Notes under the pieces: model-generated | Told to the model about the DNA's origin: nothing | The model's input: only the letters and a program-made list of their open reading frames with translations | Database searches by the model: none | In this document: positions 19,345 through 30,377 of the stretch, piece after piece | Layout of the letters: each line of letters begins with the position of its first letter | How positions within the stretch are numbered: position 1 is the stretch's first letter | Source: SG8-41 sp963802355 | GTDB lineage: Bacteria > Pseudomonadota > Gammaproteobacteria > Burkholderiales > SG8-41 | Direction of reading: 5' to 3' | Assembly (NCBI GenBank): GCA_963802355.1 | Contig: CAWDIV010000021.1 | Span: 310,001-374,000 of the forward strand | DNA length: 64,000 nt | Translations under genes and position numbers: made by a program

Positions 19345-20560
19345 CTAGCCTTTCCCCAAGGGAGTTGAACCTTGTCCGTGCGTTTCCATGTGTTTCCGTA
19401 AGCGAATACGGCCGAACAACTGCAGCTGCCCGGTGGTGAGGCGGTCCAGCTAAACTGCTCCGCATAGCGACGCGTTGCCGCGCGGTCGGGATATTGCTCG
19501 AACAGGCTCTGTACCGCCCGCGCCAACGCCTGCGGCGTGCGCTCCGCCATCAACAGTCCGGCTTCCGGGGCCGCCACCACTTCGGGCGTGCCCCCGACGT
19601 TGGTGGCGACCACCGGCGTTCCGCAAGCAAGCGACTCCAGCAGGACGTTCGCCCAGCCCTCGCGGCTGGACGCCAGTATCAGCGCGTCCGCTGCGCCGTA
19701 GTAATGCCGCAGCTTGTCCTGCGCGAGCACTCCAGCGAACTTCACGCGATTCCCCACGCCGGACGAGCGGCCAAGGGTCTCCAGGGCCGCGCGCTCCGGT
19801 CCTCCGCCGACGATGATGAGATCGTATTCTGGGAGTAGCGGCAGCGCACGAATCGCGATGTCATGGCCTTTGAGCGGCACCAGGTTGCCTACCGAAAGAA
19901 GTGTCTTGCGCGAAAACCCCAACTCATCCCGCGCGCGCTCGCGATCGACCGGCCGGAACAACTGCAGATCCACGCCATTGCGCAGCACTTCGATGCGGTC
20001 GGCTGGCACGCCAAGCCCGGCCAGGCTGTCTTTGAGCGCCTGCACACCGTGATCTACGCCAGCGGCGCGGGAAGCCGCCCATCGAATCATCCTGCGCGGC
20101 AGATGGTATCGAGGGATGACGTTCACATCGGTGCCCCGCGCGGTGATGACCACCGGCCGGCCGAAACGCGCGCCGAGCAAGACCGCAGCCACACCGTCGG
20201 GATAAAAATAGTGCGCGTCGATGAGCTCGAAACGGGTAGCTGCGTTGCATTCGCTGCGATCACCGGGGCGGCGGCCCGCGCGAGCAGGAAAGGCGCAAGC
20301 GTCATACCGATTTTCGGGACCACCAGGTAACGAGGATGCGACACGCGTATGCCATTACGCTCCTCCTCGCGCGGCGTTCTCGCGTATTTCGCGTATTCGC
20401 CGAACAGCGGATGATTCGCTGGAAACCATGGGACCGGCGCCACCACCTGTGATTCCACCTGCCGGCTGGCCAGAAGCTGACGCAGCCGGGTTTCGACGAA
20501 AATTCCATGGCCCGGACGTGCCGCGCTGGGATACAGCGTCGTAAAAGTGAGTATCTTCAT
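19345..20560 (-). CDS. GT4 glycosyltransferase (two or more frameshifts)
   Basis: Begins MKILTFTTLYPSAARPGHG. The middle shows DAHYFYPDGVAA, VVITARGTDVNVIPRY and NGVDLQLFRP; the GT-B C-terminal half has SVGNLVPLKGHDIAI, VGGGPER and SSREGWANVLLESLACG-PVVAT, including the conserved E. A frame slip near 20230 joins N-terminal and central parts. Near 19447 a missing base restores FSWDRLTTGQLQLF before the TAG at 19345-19347. The start ATG (20560) overlaps the upstream gene's TGA (ATGA). About 400 residues, cytoplasmic, EPS repeat assembly. Linkage specificity unknown. Confidence 0.82.
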
Positions 20561-21785
20561 GTAGCCCACGGCGGCCGCAGGAAACGGGAATACACCTGTT
20601 GGTAGCGCGCCACGCTTGCCTTCCAGTTGCGTTCGGTCTCGACGTAGCGCCTTGCCGCCGCCTTGGTGGCCGGCCAGCTGCTCGGGCTGCCGCCTCAATT
20701 CCAATACCGCCGCGGCGAGGGCCGCAGGATCGCCGGCCTCGGAACAGCGTGCCGGTCTCCCCAGGCCGAATCAGCTCACGATGGCCGCCGACGTCGGAGG
20801 CAACGAGTAGGCGCCCCTGCGCCATCGCTTCCAGCGGCTTCAGGGGCGTGACGAGCTCCGTCAACCGCATCGACAATCGCGGGTAGACCAGCACGTCGAT
20901 GAGGTCGTAGTAGCGCTGCACTTCGGCATGAGGGACGCGGCCCGGCGAAAACGACGTCGTTCGCGATGCCCAGCTCGGCGGCGAGCTGCTTCAGTTCGGC
21001 CTCCTGGCGGCCGCCGCCGACCAGCAGCACGCGCACGGGTTCGCCCTGCGTCAGCAGTTGCCGCGCCGCGCGCAACAGTACCGGCGAGCCCCTCGTACGC
21101 GTAGAACGAGCCGATGAATCCCAGCACTAGCGCACCGTCGAGCCCGAAGCTTCTGCTTGAGCGCCGGCTCGGGCGCGCCGCCCACGCGAGAATTCCTCGA
21201 TATCCACTGCGTTGGGAATGACGGTCACCTTTTCCGGCGTGCAGACCGCGCGCGATGATCTCCGCGCGCAGACCCTCGCAGATCGTGGTCACCGCGTCGG
21301 CGCGCTTGAGCACCCACGTCTCCAGCCCCCGGGTGAGCCGGTAGCGCAAGCCGCCCTCCCGCGCGGTGCCGTGGTTCACAGCGGCGTCCTCCCACAGCGC
21401 TCTCAATTCGTAGACCACCGGAATTCCGAGGCGCCGCCCCACGCGCAGCGCCGGGATGGCGTTCAGGATCGGAGAATGGGCGTGCAGGATATGGGGCCGC
21501 ACGCGCCTGGCGACTTGCTCGATGCGAAGGCAATCTCGCCCATCAGCTCGATCTCTCCGCAGTCCCGGGCACGCCTTCCAGGATTCCGCCCGGGCGGCGG
21601 CGTGCGATAGAAATGCCAGCCGTCCACGGTCTTCCTCGCGCAGCCGCCGCCGGGCCCTGTTTCGGGCCAGTAAGCTGAAAGGTCTCCCAGCCCAGCGCGC
21701 GCTGCTCCTTGAGGATGGCGAGCGTGCGGAAGGCGTAGCCGCTCTGCAGCGGAACGGAGTGATCGAGGATGTGGATGACGCGCAT
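20557..21785 (-). CDS. Glycosyltransferase, exosortase A-associated (Daro_2409/stp3 type; several frameshifts)
   Basis: Starts MRVIHILDHSVPLQSGYAF, the signature of this XrtA-linked GT4 family. It continues PHILHAHSPILNAIPAL, VVYELRALWEDAAV, GFIGSFYAYEGL, then RYYDLIDVLVYPR, LTPLKPLEAMAQGRLL and SDVGGHRELI. Pieces are spread over three frames, with slips near 21650, 21520, 21230, 21090, 20940 and 20740. Stop TGA at 20559-20557 overlaps the next start. Cytoplasmic EPS glycosyltransferase; sugar specificity unknown. Confidence 0.8.
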
Positions 21786-21838
21786 GGATCTCAAGGCAAA
21801 ATCAAGAACATGCATACTGGTCTTGATCTTGTCCGCGT

Positions 21839-23781
21839 TCATCGGCTCACACCCACGGCCCGCGCGGGGCGCGCGGGCTGAGCGCCCATCACGTTGCGCA
21901 GGAACGATTCGAACATGAGCACTGTCCACAGCGGCGCGCTGTAGTCGCGCAGCCCCGACTGGTGGTCGTCGACCAGGCGGCGCAGGTAGGCCGCGTTGAA
22001 CCAGCCGGTATCGGCGAGCACCGGGCCCAGCACGGCGTCCCGCACCGACTGGCGCAGCGGCCCGCGGAACCACCGGGCGAGGGGAACCGCAAAGCCCATC
22101 TTGGGCGCGATACAGGATTTCCGGCGGCAGATACGGCTCGAGCGCTTTCTTCAGGAGGTACTTGCCTTCGCCGCCGCGCACCTTGAACGCCGGAGGAGGC
22201 CCGGCCAGCCATTCCACCAGCGGATGATCCATGAGCGGCTCGCGCACCTCGAGCGAATGGGCCATGCTTGCGCGGTCCACCTTGGTGTTGATGTCGCCGA
22301 CCAGATAGGTCTTGAGGTCGAGGTACTGGATCAGCGAGAGCGGATGGTCGGACGGCGCGCGCGCGGCGTGGCGCTTGAGCACCTCGATCGCCGCGTAACC
22401 CTGCAGCTCGCCGCGGAAGCGCTCGCTGAACAGTTCGCGCCGCATTCCGTCGTGCAGGATGGACACGCTGTGAAAGTAGGCCTCGACCGAGTTCCGCGCG
22501 AGCGCCTCGAGCGTGGACTTGGCGCGGAACACGCGCGGCGCCCAGTCGGCCTTGGGATAGAGCTGGCCGAGCAGCCCGAACACCGGCCGGCGCAACGTGA
22601 GCGGCAGGAGCGAACGCACCCGTTCCTCGTTGAGATGCCAGCGGTAGCGGCGGTAGCCGCCGAAGTTCTCGTCGCCGCCGTCACCCGACAGCGCGACCGT
22701 CACCGTCTTGCGCGCAAGCTCGCATACCCGATAGGTAGGGATCGCCGAGCTGTCCGCGTAGGGCTCGTCGTACAGTCATGGCGAGTCGATCCACCAGGCT
22801 GAAGTCGTTCGGATCGACCTGCTCGACGTGGTGGCGCGTCCGGTAGCGGTCCGCCACCGCTTGCGCGTATGCGGATTCGTTGAAAGCCGGATCGCCGAAC
22901 GAGATCGAGCACGTGACGACGGGCTCCGCCGAGAGTCCCGCCATCATCGCCACCACGGCGCTCGAGTCCACGCCGCCGGAAAGAAAGGCGCCGAGGGGAA
23001 CGTCCGATATCATCCGCAGCTTCACGGATTCACGCAGCCGGTGCACGAGCTCCTCGCCCGCTTCCTGCTCCGTGAGCGGCGCGGAGGACTTGAACGGCAC
23101 ATCCCAGTATTCGACCGGTTGCGCTGCCGGCTCCCCGCGCTTCAAGGTGAGGGTCGACCCCGGTGACAGCTTGAACACGCCCTTGAAGATGGTGCGCGGC
23201 TCGGCTACGTAGCCGTAAGCGAAAGTACTCCTCGACCGCCAGCGGGTCGATGTCCCGGGGCAGCCGCGGATGAACGAGCAGCGCCTTCAGCTCGGAGCCG
23301 AAAATCCATTGCTCGTCTCGAGTAGCTGGGCGTAATACAGCGGCTTCACCCCCAGGCGGTCGCGCGCGAGGAACAAGCGTCTCGCGGTTGCGATCCCACA
23401 GGGCGAAGGCGAACATGCCGCGGAAGCGCGTGACGCAGGACGGCCCCCACTGCTTCCCAGCCGTGAACGATTGACTTCGGTATCGGAGTGCGTGCGAAAC
23501 GTGTGGCCGCAGGCCGTCAGCTCCCTGACCAGATCCTGAAAGTTGTAGATCTCGCCGTTGAACACGACCGCGACGCTGCCGTCCTCGTTGTAGAGGGGCT
23601 GCTGCCCGGTGGACAGATCGATGATGGACAGGCGCCGGTGCGCGAGGGCGATGCCCGGCTCGAGATGCAGCCCCTCTTCATCCGGGCCGCGGTGAAACAA
23701 GGTCTGGTTCATGCGTTCGAGCAGCGGCCGGGGGAATTCGCTTCTACCCCTGGCGTCGAACAATCCGGAAATTCCGCACAC
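21839..23781 (-). CDS. Exosortase A system-associated amidotransferase 1 (class II; frameshifts)
   Basis: N-terminal MCGISGLFDARGRSEFPRP with Cys2, FHRGPDEEGLHLEPG, RLSIIDLSTGQQP and FNGEIYNFQDL define the glutaminase domain. GAFLSGGVDSSAVVAMM gives the ATP PPi loop and ALSGDGGDENFGGYRRYRWH the synthetase core. The C-terminus has MGFAVPLARWFRGPLR. Frame slips fall near 23470, 23380, 23320, 23220, 22750 and 22110. About 640 residues. This family is a regular member of XrtA EPS loci and probably amidates a sugar acid, a role plausible beside the UDP-glucuronate-forming genes just upstream. It is a second, distinct homolog of the 17.3-19.3 kb enzyme. Confidence 0.87.
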
Positions 23782-23814
23782 GATCTATCGCCTCGAGTCG
23801 AAAAAAATAAGCAT

Positions 23815-23992
23815 AGCCACAGATACACACAGATAAACACAGATGAAACCAGAATCGGAAGAGATGGGCCGCCGCGGAATCACACGGACAGAACGGGTGC
23901 CTGGAAAGGATTTCATGGGTTCCATGTTTATGTGTAGTCGAGCGGATCTTGCTGTTGACCTTATCCGTGTGTATCTGTGTTTATCTGTGGCT
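23815..23992. repeat. Gene-less inverted pair of 10-nt-period tracts
   Basis: The left tract 23815-23846 has the same decamers as 16757-16788. The right tract 23961-23992 is the inverse orientation. The 114-base spacer holds no gene I can support. It sits between the amidotransferase start (23781) and the UDP-glucose dehydrogenase stop (24004). It looks like a MITE-like or deleted form of the GxxExxY cassette at 16757-17326. Confidence 0.8.
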
Positions 23993-24003
23993 GAATTGCT
24001 TTT

Positions 24004-25336
24004 TTACCGGCCGATGCCGAAATACTCGAATCCCAGCGCGCGTAACTCACCGGGATCGTATTGATTGCGTCCGTCAAAGATTACTGGCTGCTTCATGGCC
24101 CGCTTCATCACAGCGTAATCCGGGTATCGGAAGGGCTTCCATTCGGTGACCAGCGCGAGCGCGTCCACGCCGTCGAGCGCCTCATACTGGTGCTCGGTCA
24201 GCGCGAGCCGCCCGCCCTCGAACCAGGAAGCCGGCAGGAACTGGCGCGCGACTTCCATCGCCACCGGATCGTAGGCCTTGACACTGCGCCCCAGCCGCCA
24301 TCAACTGTCCGAGCAGCACGCGCGACGGCGCCTCACGCATGTCGTCCGTGCCCGGCTTGAACGCCAGGCCCCAGATCCCGAAAGTCGCGCCCGCCAGGTC
24401 GACGCCGAAACGCGATACGATCTTCTCGAACAGACGCTGCTTCTGGCGGGTGTTTCTCGCCTCCACGGCGGAAAGCACCAACGGCTCGAAATCGTTCCGG
24501 CGCGCTATGTACTCCAGGGCCTTCACGTCCTTGGGAAAGCACGATCCGCCATAGCCGCAGCCGGGGTAGATGAACGAGTAGCCGATGCGGGCGTCCGACC
24601 CTATGCCCTTGCGCACGTTCTCCACGTCTACGCCGACGCGCTCGCACAGGCTGGCGATCTCGTTCATGAAAGAAATGCGCGTTGCGAGCATCGCGTTGGC
24701 CGCATACTTGGTCATCTCTGCGTCGCGCGCGCCCATGACCAGCATGCGCTCGTGGCTGCGCGTGAACGGCGCGTAGAGCCTTCGCATCACCTCCACGGCT
24801 TCCTCGCTGTCGGTGCCGATGATCACGCGATCGGGACGCATGAAATCGTTGACCGCATCGCCTTCCTTGAGAAACTCCGGGTTGCTCACCACGTCGACCC
24901 GGACGCTCACCCCCCGGCGGTCGAGTTCAGCGCGGACGGCAGTCTGCACGCGGTCCGCGGTACCTACGGGCACCGTGGACTTCCCGATCACGGTGGACGG
25001 ACGGGTTATGACGCGGCCGAGCTCGCGCGCGACGTCGAGGACGTGGCGCAGGTCGGCCGACCCATCTTCGTTAGGAGGCGTGCCGACCGCGATGAAATAA
25101 ACCTCGGAATCCGCCACGGCTTCCGCATGCTCCGTCGTGAAGCGCAGCCTGCCTTCGCGTAGATTGCGGGCGACGAGCGCCGGCAACCCCGGCTCGTGGA
25201 TGGGCAACCGGCCCTGCCGCAGATCCTCGATCTTGCCAGCAACGTTATCGACGCAAATGACGCGGTTGCCCATCTCGGCGAAACACGCGCCGGTCACGAG
25301 GCCTACGTAGCCGGTGCCGAATATGCTGACGTTCAT
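24004..25336 (-). CDS. ugd: UDP-glucose 6-dehydrogenase (one frameshift)
   Basis: Oxidises UDP-glucose to UDP-glucuronate with two NAD. It shows the NAD-binding GTGYVGLVTGACFAEMGN, NPEFLKEGDAVNDF, the catalytic-Cys motif GYGGSCFPKD, and LAFKPGTDDMREAPS. A frame slip near 24295 separates the last 95 residues (VAMEVARQFLP, FDGRNQYDPGELR), which clearly belong. Its start lies 1 base after the TAG that plausibly ends the upstream epimerase, suggesting an operon. Product feeds the epimerase and the EPS glycosyltransferases. Confidence 0.93.
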
Positions 25337-26379
25337 CTAGGCTCTTCGCCCCGGCAGTGACGTCGCGGCGGTCGACGCCGTAGTAATCGGCGTACCACGC
25401 GACGAACCTGGCCACGCCCTCCTCCACCGGCGTGCGCGGCCGGAAGTCCACCGCCGCTTCGAGGGCCCGTCACGTCCGCCGTCGTCGCCTGCACGTCACC
25501 GGGTTGCATGGGGAGCATTTCAAGCAATGCCTTGCGGCCGAGGCACTGCTCCAGCACCTCGATGTAGCGCATGAGATTTACGGGGCGGTTGTTTCCGATG
25601 TTGAATATCCGGTACGGGGCGCGGCTCGTCGCCGGATCGGGGTTGCCGGCATTCCACTGCGGATCCGGCGCAGCGGGCCGGTCGACGACACGCACCATTC
25701 CCTCCACGATGTCGTCGACGTAGGTGAAATCGCGCACCATGTCGCCACCGTTGTACACCGGTATCGGCACGCCCCGCAGGATGCCCGCGGTGAACTTGAA
25801 CAACGCCATGTCCGGCCGTCCCCACGGTCCGTAAACAGTGAAAAAGCGCAAGCCGGTGCATGGCATCCCATAGAGATGCGCATAGCTGTGCGCCATGAGC
25901 TCGTTGGCCTTCTTGGTTGCCGCGTAGATCGACACCGGATGGTCGACGTTGTCGTGCTCCGAGAACGGCAATCGCGTGTTGGCGCCATAAACCGAGCTCG
26001 ACGACGCGAACACGAGATGGCGCACGCCCCCATGGCGCACGCCCTCGAGCACGTTGCCGAAGCCGACCAGATTGGCGTCGATGTACGCGGCTGGATTTTC
26101 CACCGAGTAGCGAACCCCGGCCTGCGCGGCCAGGTGCACGACGACCTCGAAGCGCCGGGCCGCGAACAACTCCGACATGGCTTTGCGGTCGGCGACATCG
26201 ATTCTCTGAAACACGAAGTTCGGATGTGTCGACAAACGGGCAAGACGCGCTTCCTTCAAGCTCACGTCGTAGTAGTCGTTGAGATTATCTACGCCGAACA
26301 CTTGATCGCCGCGCTCGAGCAGCCGCAGCGCCAGAGTCGATCCGATGAATCCGGCAGCGCCGGTGACAAGTATCTTCAC
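25337..26379 (-). CDS. UDP-glucuronate 4-epimerase-like NAD-dependent epimerase (C-terminal frameshifts)
   Basis: Extended SDR: MKILVTGAAGFIGSTLALRL, DNLNDYYDVSLKEARL, HLAAQAGVRYSVENP, SSSSVYG, YAATKKANE (YxxxK) and FFTVYGPWGRPDMAL. The DNLNDYYD and GRPDMAL segments are those of the CapI/LpsL-type UDP-GlcA epimerase rather than GalE. Frame changes near 25460 put the last 35 residues (VDFRPRTPVEEGVARFVAWY) in another frame. A further slip would give the TAG at 25339-25337. Paired with ugd it likely makes UDP-galacturonate for the EPS. Confidence 0.87.
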
Positions 26380-26391
26380 GTGCGGCTCCGA

Positions 26392-27605
26392 TCAAACGGA
26401 CAAGGCCCGCGCATCACGCGCGAGGATGCTGTCGTAAACCCCCATGTACGCTTTCACCATCGCATCCATCCCGAATCTCGATTCCACCACGCGGCGCGCA
26501 CTGGCTCCGTGACCGCGGCATCATTTCCCGGTCGACGACGTAATCCCGGATCGCCGCCGACAGCGCATGCGGGTCGGCCGGCGCGACCAGGGTGCCGGTT
26601 ATCCCCTCTTCCATCAGCTCGGGGTTGCCGCCGACGCGGGTCGCAACCACCGGCAGGCCGCTCGCCATCGCCTCCAGCAGGGTGTTGGATATGCCTTCCG
26701 CGAGCGAGGGCAGCACGAACAAGTCGAGGCCGCGCATGATGGCGCGGCACATCGTTGCGACTTCCGGGAAGCCACGCGGATTCGTGCATGCCCGCCTGGG
26801 TCAGGATATCGAGCGCCCGCTGCCGCAACGGTCCGTCTCCGGCCATCACCAACTTGAGCTTGGACCGCGCTCCGGGCAGTGTCTGCACGAGCAGGATGAA
26901 CGCCTTGACCAGGTTGAGCGGATCCTTGACCTCCTGCATGCGTCCCACCGTACCGATCACGAACAGCCCGTCGTTCTCGCGGCGCGGCCAGCGCAGCGAT
27001 TCGGGCCCGGCGCGCGCGGGACGGAAAAGTTCGGTTTCCACGCCGTTGTAAATCTGGGTTATGCGGGACGGCGGCACGCCCACTTTCTGCTGCAGATAGG
27101 ATCCCAGGTCGCGGGACACGGCAACATAGTGGTGCACGAACGGCTTGAATAACCGGCGCACCCTCTGGCGCCCCACGTTGCTGCCGTCCAGGTCATCTAC
27201 GTCGCGACCGTGCTCCCCGTGGATGCGTACCGGAACGCCGGCGAGCGCTGCCGGCAGCGCGCACTCAAGAGCGGCGAGATTGCGCGTATGGACGATATCC
27301 GGGCGCAGTTTTCTCAACAGCCGCCACAGCTTGAAATGCATGACCGGACTGTTGCCCGGGGGCTTGTTCAGACTGAATACGGTCACGTCGCTGCGCTGGA
27401 TACGACGGCGGAACTCCGAGTAGCCGGTCAAGCAGACAACCGCATGACGAAAACGATCGCGGGGAATCCGGTTGATCAGATTCACGACCCGTTTTCCAAC
27501 CCGCCCACGTCCAGGCGATAGATGACATGGGCGATGAGCGGCGCGGCCCGCTGGCTGCCTGCCGCTCCGCAGGGTCTCAGGAGGCAGACCGGGCGCGGCG
27601 CGCAT
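26392..27605 (-). CDS. Glycosyltransferase, PEP-CTERM/EpsH1-associated (stp2 type; frameshifts)
   Basis: Reads LIAHVIYRLDVGGLENGVVN, VVCLTGYSEFRRRI, VHTRNLAALECALPAAL, VRIHGEHGRD, YNGVETELFRP, IGTVGRMQEVKDPLN, LVMAGDGPLR, then ISNTLLEAMASGLPVVA-RVGGNPEL. These are GT4 hallmarks of the second XrtA-linked sugar transferase family. Frame slips near 27485, 26760 and 26515; the last frame ends YDSILARDARALSV with TGA at 26394-26392. The start ATG 27605 overlaps the end of the exosortase gene. Assembles the EPS repeat unit on the cytoplasmic face. Confidence 0.85.
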
Positions 27606-29254
27606 GATCGAGGCTCGTGGTGATGCCGGGCAGCATGGCTCCGACAAACTCCTGCAACGCTGCTCCGCACTCCGGCAGTCGATCCTCGGAAAGGGTATAG
27701 ACGATCACCATCGCCGCGTCATCGCCGCGGCCGAACAGCATGGATTTCGCCTGCAGCAACTTCGCCCAATACGGATTCACGACGTATCGGCCGTCCACCC
27801 AATACCAGCGCCAGACCAGCAACTGCGCCGATGGGCTGCGCAATCTGCGACTCGATCGACGGGATTTCTTCCGTTGCCGACGAGCAGCGCGCGCGCGCCT
27901 TCCGCGGTCTTTCTCCATTCTCTGCCATCGGTCGAAACAAGGGTGTTCTGCGCACCAGATAATCTGGGCGCCCGGCCGCTGGTTCCGGTAATACACGATC
28001 CGGATGCCCGGCGCGCACTGATGCCGTTGGTGTAGACCTGATGGACATGAGCCTGGTAATTGTAGAAACGCGGCATCCAACTGCTTACGCTGTCCCTCCT
28101 CAACGGGCCAGCCGGCGCCCGCGAGCTTGCGGTGCGTTGAGCGCCGGCGCCACGGAGGAGTGGCTCCGCGTGAGGCTGCAACGCGGCCAGACGGCTACTA
28201 TTCCGGCCGCCGCGACTGTCGCTATCGTAATGGCAGCGCAGAGACCGCTCTCTGGCCGGGGAGCGCACGGCCGGCCGCTGCGGCTCGCGAGTATCGAGAT
28301 CCTCGCGCCAGATAGGAACCGATCCAGAACAGGATCAGCATGACCACGCCGAAGAACAGCCAGCCGTAGATCGAGATGATCGACGCCCACCGCGTACTTC
28401 ATGCTGCTCAGATGGCCGATCATGACGATCATGTAGGCGCGCAGCCAGTTCGCGACGATCGGAACGATGAGCGAAGCCGCGACGAAGAGGGCGCGCCGCG
28501 CGAAGCTGCGATAGGTGAGATAGGCGTAGAGGAAGCCCAGCGTCACGGATGCGATCAGGTAGCGCAAACCGCTGCACGCCTCGACTACCGACCACGTTGC
28601 CGCTCGGGATCATGAAGAACTGGCCCTCCCGATAAACGGGAATTCCCGTCAGCCTCAGCGCAGCGACCGTAAAGTCGGCGGTATGCTCCATCAGCAGCGG
28701 CTCGAGAAACTCGCCGAACGGCACCGCGAACAGCAGAAAGAAAAGCGGGAAGGCGAGCGTCACGGACTACCTGGTTCCGAGTATGGCCCACACCAGTCAG
28801 CGGGATCATGACGACCAGGCCGAATTGCTGCACGACCCCGACGCCGCCGAGTCCGGCGAAGAACCAGCCGAACCCGGCCAGCGCCAGCAGCGGCAGCGCC
28901 AGAAAACTGGGCCTGTAGCTCGAGCGACGCCAGCTCGTGCCGCTGCCGCCAGATCAGCCAGCCGCTGATCGGCAGCGATCAGGTAACCCGTGGGCGAAAG
29001 TGTCCGATCGCTGTCCAGATCGCGACGATCATGGCCAGCGCCGTGTCCCCGTGCCACGCGAGCAGCCAGAACGACGCACTTAGGACGAGAGCGGTTACGA
29101 GAATCTCGCCTCTCAGGCGATTGGGCGTCTGGCCCGCGATCACGCGCGGCAGCTGTAACGATTCGAGCTTCACAATTGGCGTTTCCAGTTCAGCAGCCTG
29201 TCGCGCAACGCTTGAGTCATCGGCAATCGGGTAAACACCGTGAGCCTGCGTCAT
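27577..29254 (-). CDS. xrtA: Exosortase A with C-terminal EpsI domain (multiple frameshifts)
   Basis: Polytopic N-terminal part (LVTALVLSASFWLLAWHGDT, then DTFAHGYLI in another frame). The exosortase core follows: FFLLFAVPFGEFLEPLL, FFMIPSGN, the catalytic Cys motif VVEACSGLRYLIASVTL (restored by removing one base near 28585), the Arg in VANWLRAYMIVMIGH and the His in that segment. The last 200 residues match the EpsI/DUF3485 domain (VYYRNQRPGAQIIWCAEHP, WRWYWVDGRYVV, AKLLQAKSMLFGRGDDAA). By family knowledge XrtA cleaves PEP-CTERM proteins and is fused to EpsI in many betaproteobacteria. At least five frame slips make exact residue numbering unreliable; the N-terminal start is uncertain. Confidence 0.87.
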
Positions 29255-29275
29255 GACGGATGGCCCGACGGGCTG

Positions 29276-30377
29276 CTAACCGAGGCTCTTCACGATGTGC
29301 GGGCCGATCAGGTTGGCGAGCGCAGCGGCAGCCGCTGCCACACGTTGATGAACAGGCGGTACTTCGGGTTGAGCGGATTATGCTCCGGCACATGCTTGCC
29401 CCTTGACCAGCAGGTACTCGTATTGCAGCGGCTGCGGCTCGAAGCCCCAGTTCTTCTTGAAATCGAACGACCCGGTGCCGCGCTTGCTGCGGCCGTAGTC
29501 GAACAAGCGATCAGACCGCGTTCGCAGGCGTCGCGCATGAGCTCCCAGTACTTGAAGTCGTTCGCCGCGAGCTCGCGCGCCGCAACCGCATCGCCTGCGT
29601 AATAGGGCAGCACTTCGTCCCGCCAGTAGAAGGACAGCACGCTGGACACCGGCGCTCCGTGCCGCGTCGAGCACGGTAAGCACGCTGCAGTCGTCGCCGA
29701 ACACTTCGCGCAGGAGCGCGAAGTAGCGCTTGGGCAGCGCCGGCGTGCCCTGGCGGTGCACGTTGTCGGCGAACAGCGCGAAGAACCGCTCCACGTCCGC
29801 ATCGAACTCGCTGCTCAACCCGTTCTTGATGCCCTTGCGCACCATGGCGCGCTGCTTGCGCGGGATGGCGAGCAGGTTCTTCTCGGCATCGGCGATCCAT
29901 CTCCTTCCGAAAGGTGACGTAAAGATCCTTGTGCGCCCAGTCGGCGATGCCGCGGCGTCAAGCGAGCGGTATTCGAGATGATCGACGCGCAGCCTGCTGC
30001 GCCAGCGCGATACGCGGCCTCGTCGAGCGCGCGCCGCGCCCGCTCGGTCGTGGCGGCGACGCCGCCATAGACGCAGAACGGCAGGGACGCGAGCGTGTGC
30101 CCGAACAGGAGGCTCTTCACTTCGGCGAGCGGCAGCACGCCCTCGATCCGCCCGCCCGCCTCGGCATAGAGGAAATAAGTGCGGTGCCCGAACGCCCGCT
30201 CGATCACCGTTCTTCCAGCCGGCGCGGTGGAAAAAACGTGGCTTCGGGACAGCCCGCCACGAACGCGTCCCAGCGCGGGAAGTCGGCCGATTGCAGTTGC
30301 CGGACTTCGCACGCGTCGTGCGCCGCGGCGTCAGCCGACTGTCCGGCCGCATCGGCTTCAAGCGCGGGCTGGTTCAT
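29276..30377 (-). CDS. XrtA/PEP-CTERM-associated FemAB-like acyl/aminoacyl transferase (frameshifts)
   Basis: Fragments in order: LQSADFPRWDAFVAGCPEA, TFFHRAGWKNVIERAFGH, YFLYAEAGGRIEGVLPL, SLLFGHTLASLPFCVYGG, IPRKQRAMVRKGIKNGLSS, FFALFADNVHRQGTP, then the GNAT-fold end FDYGRSKRGTGSFDFKKNWG and EHNPLNPKYRLFIN. The corrected C-terminus ends LANLIGPHIVKSLG with TAG at 29278-29276. About 365 residues, typical of the FemAB family regularly found next to XrtA. It probably transfers an acyl or aminoacyl group to EPS sugars. Slips near 30230, 29930, 29660, 29500 and 29400. Confidence 0.83.

Noticed and set aside
16757..24000. The decamer tracts as a CRISPR array
   Set aside because: Repeats are contiguous 10-mers without unique spacers and no cas genes are present.
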